Below are positions 8,260 to 10,207 of a stretch of DNA of 10,207 nucleotides, piece after piece (position 1 is the first letter of the stretch; each line of letters starts with the position of its first letter). The stretch lies in NCBI GenBank assembly GCA_943704525.1, contig CALSCQ010000798.1, positions 1 to 10,207 of the forward strand. The letters run 5' to 3'. The notes below the pieces were generated by a model. The model saw only the letters and a program-made list of their open reading frames with translations, was not told where the DNA came from and searched no databases. The stretch is from Pigoraptor vietnamica (Eukaryota; Opisthokonta; Filasterea). Position numbers and translations under genes: made by a program.

Positions 8260-9668
8260 TCAACAACATTTAGCCAAAAAAACACACGCACCCATCCCAG
8301 CTGGCATCTCGAAAGATCGCCGTCGAAGAGCCTCCCTCTTCAGCCGGGACACAAGATTCCGCGCGTACGCGTCCGCGTCCACCACCGGCGTTCCGGACTT
8401 CGAAGCCTCCCTGAGACTCGCTCCCAAACCGGTCGCGATCGACCTCAACGACGTCCCATCTCGGCCAATGTAAACGGCGCGGTCAACGTACTCCTCCGCG
8501 GTGTCAACGATGAGATCCTCGAGCTTCAACTTGGCGTCCGAACTCGACGGGTGCACGTTATGCCGTCCAATGTCACCAAGCGGTGCCCCAATGAGCGTCT
8601 TGAGAAAGGCGGAGGCGACGCGACCACCGCGAGTGTTCCCCCGCCAAATAACCATAGGGAGACCGCGGGGAAGCTGCAATAGCGTGACGTCGAGTGTGGC
8701 GTCACTCCTAGTGAACTGCCCATGCACGTCGCACAACGCTCCCAGCCAAAGCAAAGTATAAAATAAAGTTAAACAACGGGTGTACCAACGAAATAAATCC
8801 GCATTTGTTGCAAAGAACACGAACAGAGTTCGCACACGTACCATTTCGGCAGCGGTTGCGCGCGCGCCCACAGGGTGCGTGTCAAGGAAAAGGTTGCAGA
8901 CGGATGGGGCGATCGCAAGGAACTGGTCGCGGGGCAGCGGGGGTCGAACGAACACGCGGTGGCCGATGCCCATCTTCTCCGCCTCGCGCCGCAAGTTTGC
9001 CTCTGCTCGACGTGAAAACGAGAGACATGTGAAAAGGCAACGAAATGGGCGTGGTGTTGCGACGCAATTATTCACAGAGAGGCGCTATTCTACGCATGGT
9101 TCACTGTTGAGTGCATTATTTGAAAAGAGCGAGAGCGACGAAAACGAAGGCAAGAGTAAAACACTAAAGAGATGAAGCACAAGGAAATCGATGCGAGGCA
9201 AAAGTGAGAACGCTCACCCGCCCACTCGTTGTTGGCGACGATCCACAGGACGCTGCCGGGGACACTCTTCAAGATTTTCACCCACAGAGCAAACACCGTC
9301 GGAGTGATTCGACTGCGGGGGAAACAAGGGCGCTTAGTCTCGAGAGCGGGAGAGACAATTAGCACGCACCAACACATTCCACTAAGGCACTTCAACAACA
9401 TAACGCCACTACGAAGAGCACTCACTGAAGTCAGGCTGCAATAGACAAACGTCCCCTGCGACGCCCCAAACATTTGTCGCCGCTTCGAAGACATCGCCGC
9501 GGGATTTTCCTCGACGGATAGGTCGCACGGGTGCGGACAGATGTAGCTCGATTGATTCCACACAGCGATTGTCTCGGACGGGACACCGGGAATATAAGGG
9601 CACGTCTCATCGTCGCATATCGTCATATTCATGGGGATGAACGCAGGGACGGGCGCTAGGAAGGAAAC
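8260..9668 (-). CDS. Gene B: GT41 (OGT-like) glycosyltransferase, 3' part only
   Basis: Exons on the minus strand: 9668-9426, 9338-9218 (or 9312-9218), 9002-8842, 8673-8260. The first begins at a GCGCAG acceptor and continues an open frame, so more exons lie beyond the right edge. The visible part is about 312 aa, the GT41 C-lobe. In order: VSFLAP, TICDDETCP, YICPHPCDL, GTFVYCSLTS, RITPTVFALWVKIL, SVPGSVLWIV, HRVFVRPPLPRDQF, APSVCNLFLDTHP, GARATAAEM, LPRGLPMVIW, RVASAFLKTLIGAPLGD, ending with an Arg-rich tail. Exon 9002-8842 is exactly as long (161 nt) as the matching gene A exon, and shared junctions have the same phase, so the two are tandem duplicates. The GEP-like segment WAEANLRREAEK matches QAEANLRRAAET of gene A. 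Role as for gene A: predicted nucleotide-sugar protein glycosyltransferase, with altered key residues. The junction at 9425 is in frame only with the weaker acceptor at 9340-9339. The ATG at 9632 is internal, not the start. Confidence 0.8.
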
Positions 9669-9896
9669 CTGCGCGCATCAGTTTGCAATGGCTTGAGCGA
9701 TGGGTGTGCAGGCATACAGTGCAACTATACATACACGTGCGCGCGACGCCCGCGCTTGTAGTCTCAAACGCAAACGCCTCCAGACAACAATCACGCACTA
9801 GAATTTACACGCGCACAATACACGCGCACGCGCACGCAAAAACACACGCACCACACACACGTATACACACAAAGCACTCTCAAAAAGTACATTCAC

Positions 9897-10029
9897 ACAC
9901 GCACACATCCCAAAAGCACAAGCAGACACACACACACGCACACGCACACGCACACATCCACAAAAGCACAAGCAGACACACACACACACACACGCACGCA
10001 CACGCACACATCCACAAAAGCACAAGCAG

Positions 10030-10060
<31 letters not shown>

Positions 10061-10128
10061 TCCACAAAAGCACAAGCAGACACACACACACACACACACA
10101 CGCACACATCCACAAAAGCACAAGCAGA

Positions 10129-10140
<12 letters not shown>
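9897..10140. repeat. 48-54 bp minisatellite, five units
   Basis: The core CATCCACAAAAGCACAAGCAG recurs with its TCC at about 9908, 9957, 10011, 10061 and 10109 (spacing 49, 54, 50, 48). Variable CA/CGCA linkers separate the copies. The first copy lacks the CA after TCC. Confidence 0.9.

Positions 10141-10207
<67 letters not shown>
10140..10207. repeat. (CA)n followed by (CT)n at the right edge
   Basis: Pure CA to about 10166, then pure CT to the end of the window. The compound CA/CT structure resembles the one in gene A intron 4, and the window may stop here because the repeat is hard to assemble. Confidence 0.9.

Larger units (their letters stand above)
9669..10207 (-). other. Intron of gene B filled with low-complexity DNA
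   Basis: No coding exon is visible from the acceptor at 9670-9669 to the window edge. The first 130 nt are unique sequence; the rest is CA-rich repeat, minisatellite and a CT tract. It is taken as intron because gene A has a repeat-filled intron at the same place (5382-5110). Confidence 0.65.

Noticed and set aside
9426-9632. ATG at 9632 as the true start of gene B
   Set aside because: The frame stays open upstream to a CAG acceptor at 9669, gene A has the same exon there, and the C-lobe alone would lack the N-lobe.
9798-10167. Minus-strand repetitive Cys/Val protein with regular FVDVC-type units
   Set aside because: It is the minisatellite read in frame; several frames are open at once and the region is a presumed intron.

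Overview
This window is intron-rich nuclear DNA from a eukaryote, probably a protist or another non-model lineage. The evidence is spliceosomal GT-AG introns with consistent phases, genes of eukaryotic type (AK6/Fap7, TPR-containing GT41 glycosyltransferases), and abundant TG/CA, AG/CT and ACGC microsatellites in introns and intergenic DNA. I cannot place it in a lineage from sequence alone. Nothing supports bacteria, an organelle, a virus or a classical mobile element.

All four genes I can build lie on the minus strand. From right to left, in transcription order: (i) 9668-8260, the 3' part of a GT41 (O-GlcNAc-transferase-like) gene, here called gene B, whose 5' part lies beyond the right edge; (ii) 7935-3828, a second GT41-like gene, gene A, modelled as ten exons and 755 aa with N-terminal TPR helices; (iii) 2975-1806, a four-exon, 287-aa secreted protein with a signal peptide, octad beta-repeats, a coiled-coil stalk and a C1q-like jelly-roll head; (iv) 1357-328, a complete four-exon, 172-aa adenylate kinase isoenzyme 6 (AK6/Fap7). 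The longest uninterrupted frames are misleading here. The real proteins appear only after splicing, and every junction of genes (iii) and (iv) keeps phase.

Genes A and B are a head-to-tail tandem duplication: the intron positions and phases they share in the catalytic half are the same. Both have replaced several residues that are catalytic or UDP-binding in human and Xanthomonas OGT, and both carry a conserved four-cysteine signature in place of a canonical GT41 loop. They look like a divergent, possibly re-tasked GT41 branch. Between gene A and the C1q-like gene (about 3060-3600) are two degraded, mutually similar coding-like blocks that resemble exons of a jelly-roll gene and include a stop codon in a likely exon. 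They are probably relics.

The rest is low-complexity DNA: a 48-54 bp minisatellite and CA/CT tracts at the right edge, a (TG)(AG)(TG) compound repeat and long TG tracts in gene A introns, a 20-nt homopolymer in another gene A intron, and a cluster of short perfect inverted repeats at 1700-1780 and 3200-3520. AK6 acts in ribosome maturation, the C1q-like protein should be secreted, and the GT41-like proteins are presumably nucleocytoplasmic. I see no evidence that the four genes form one pathway.
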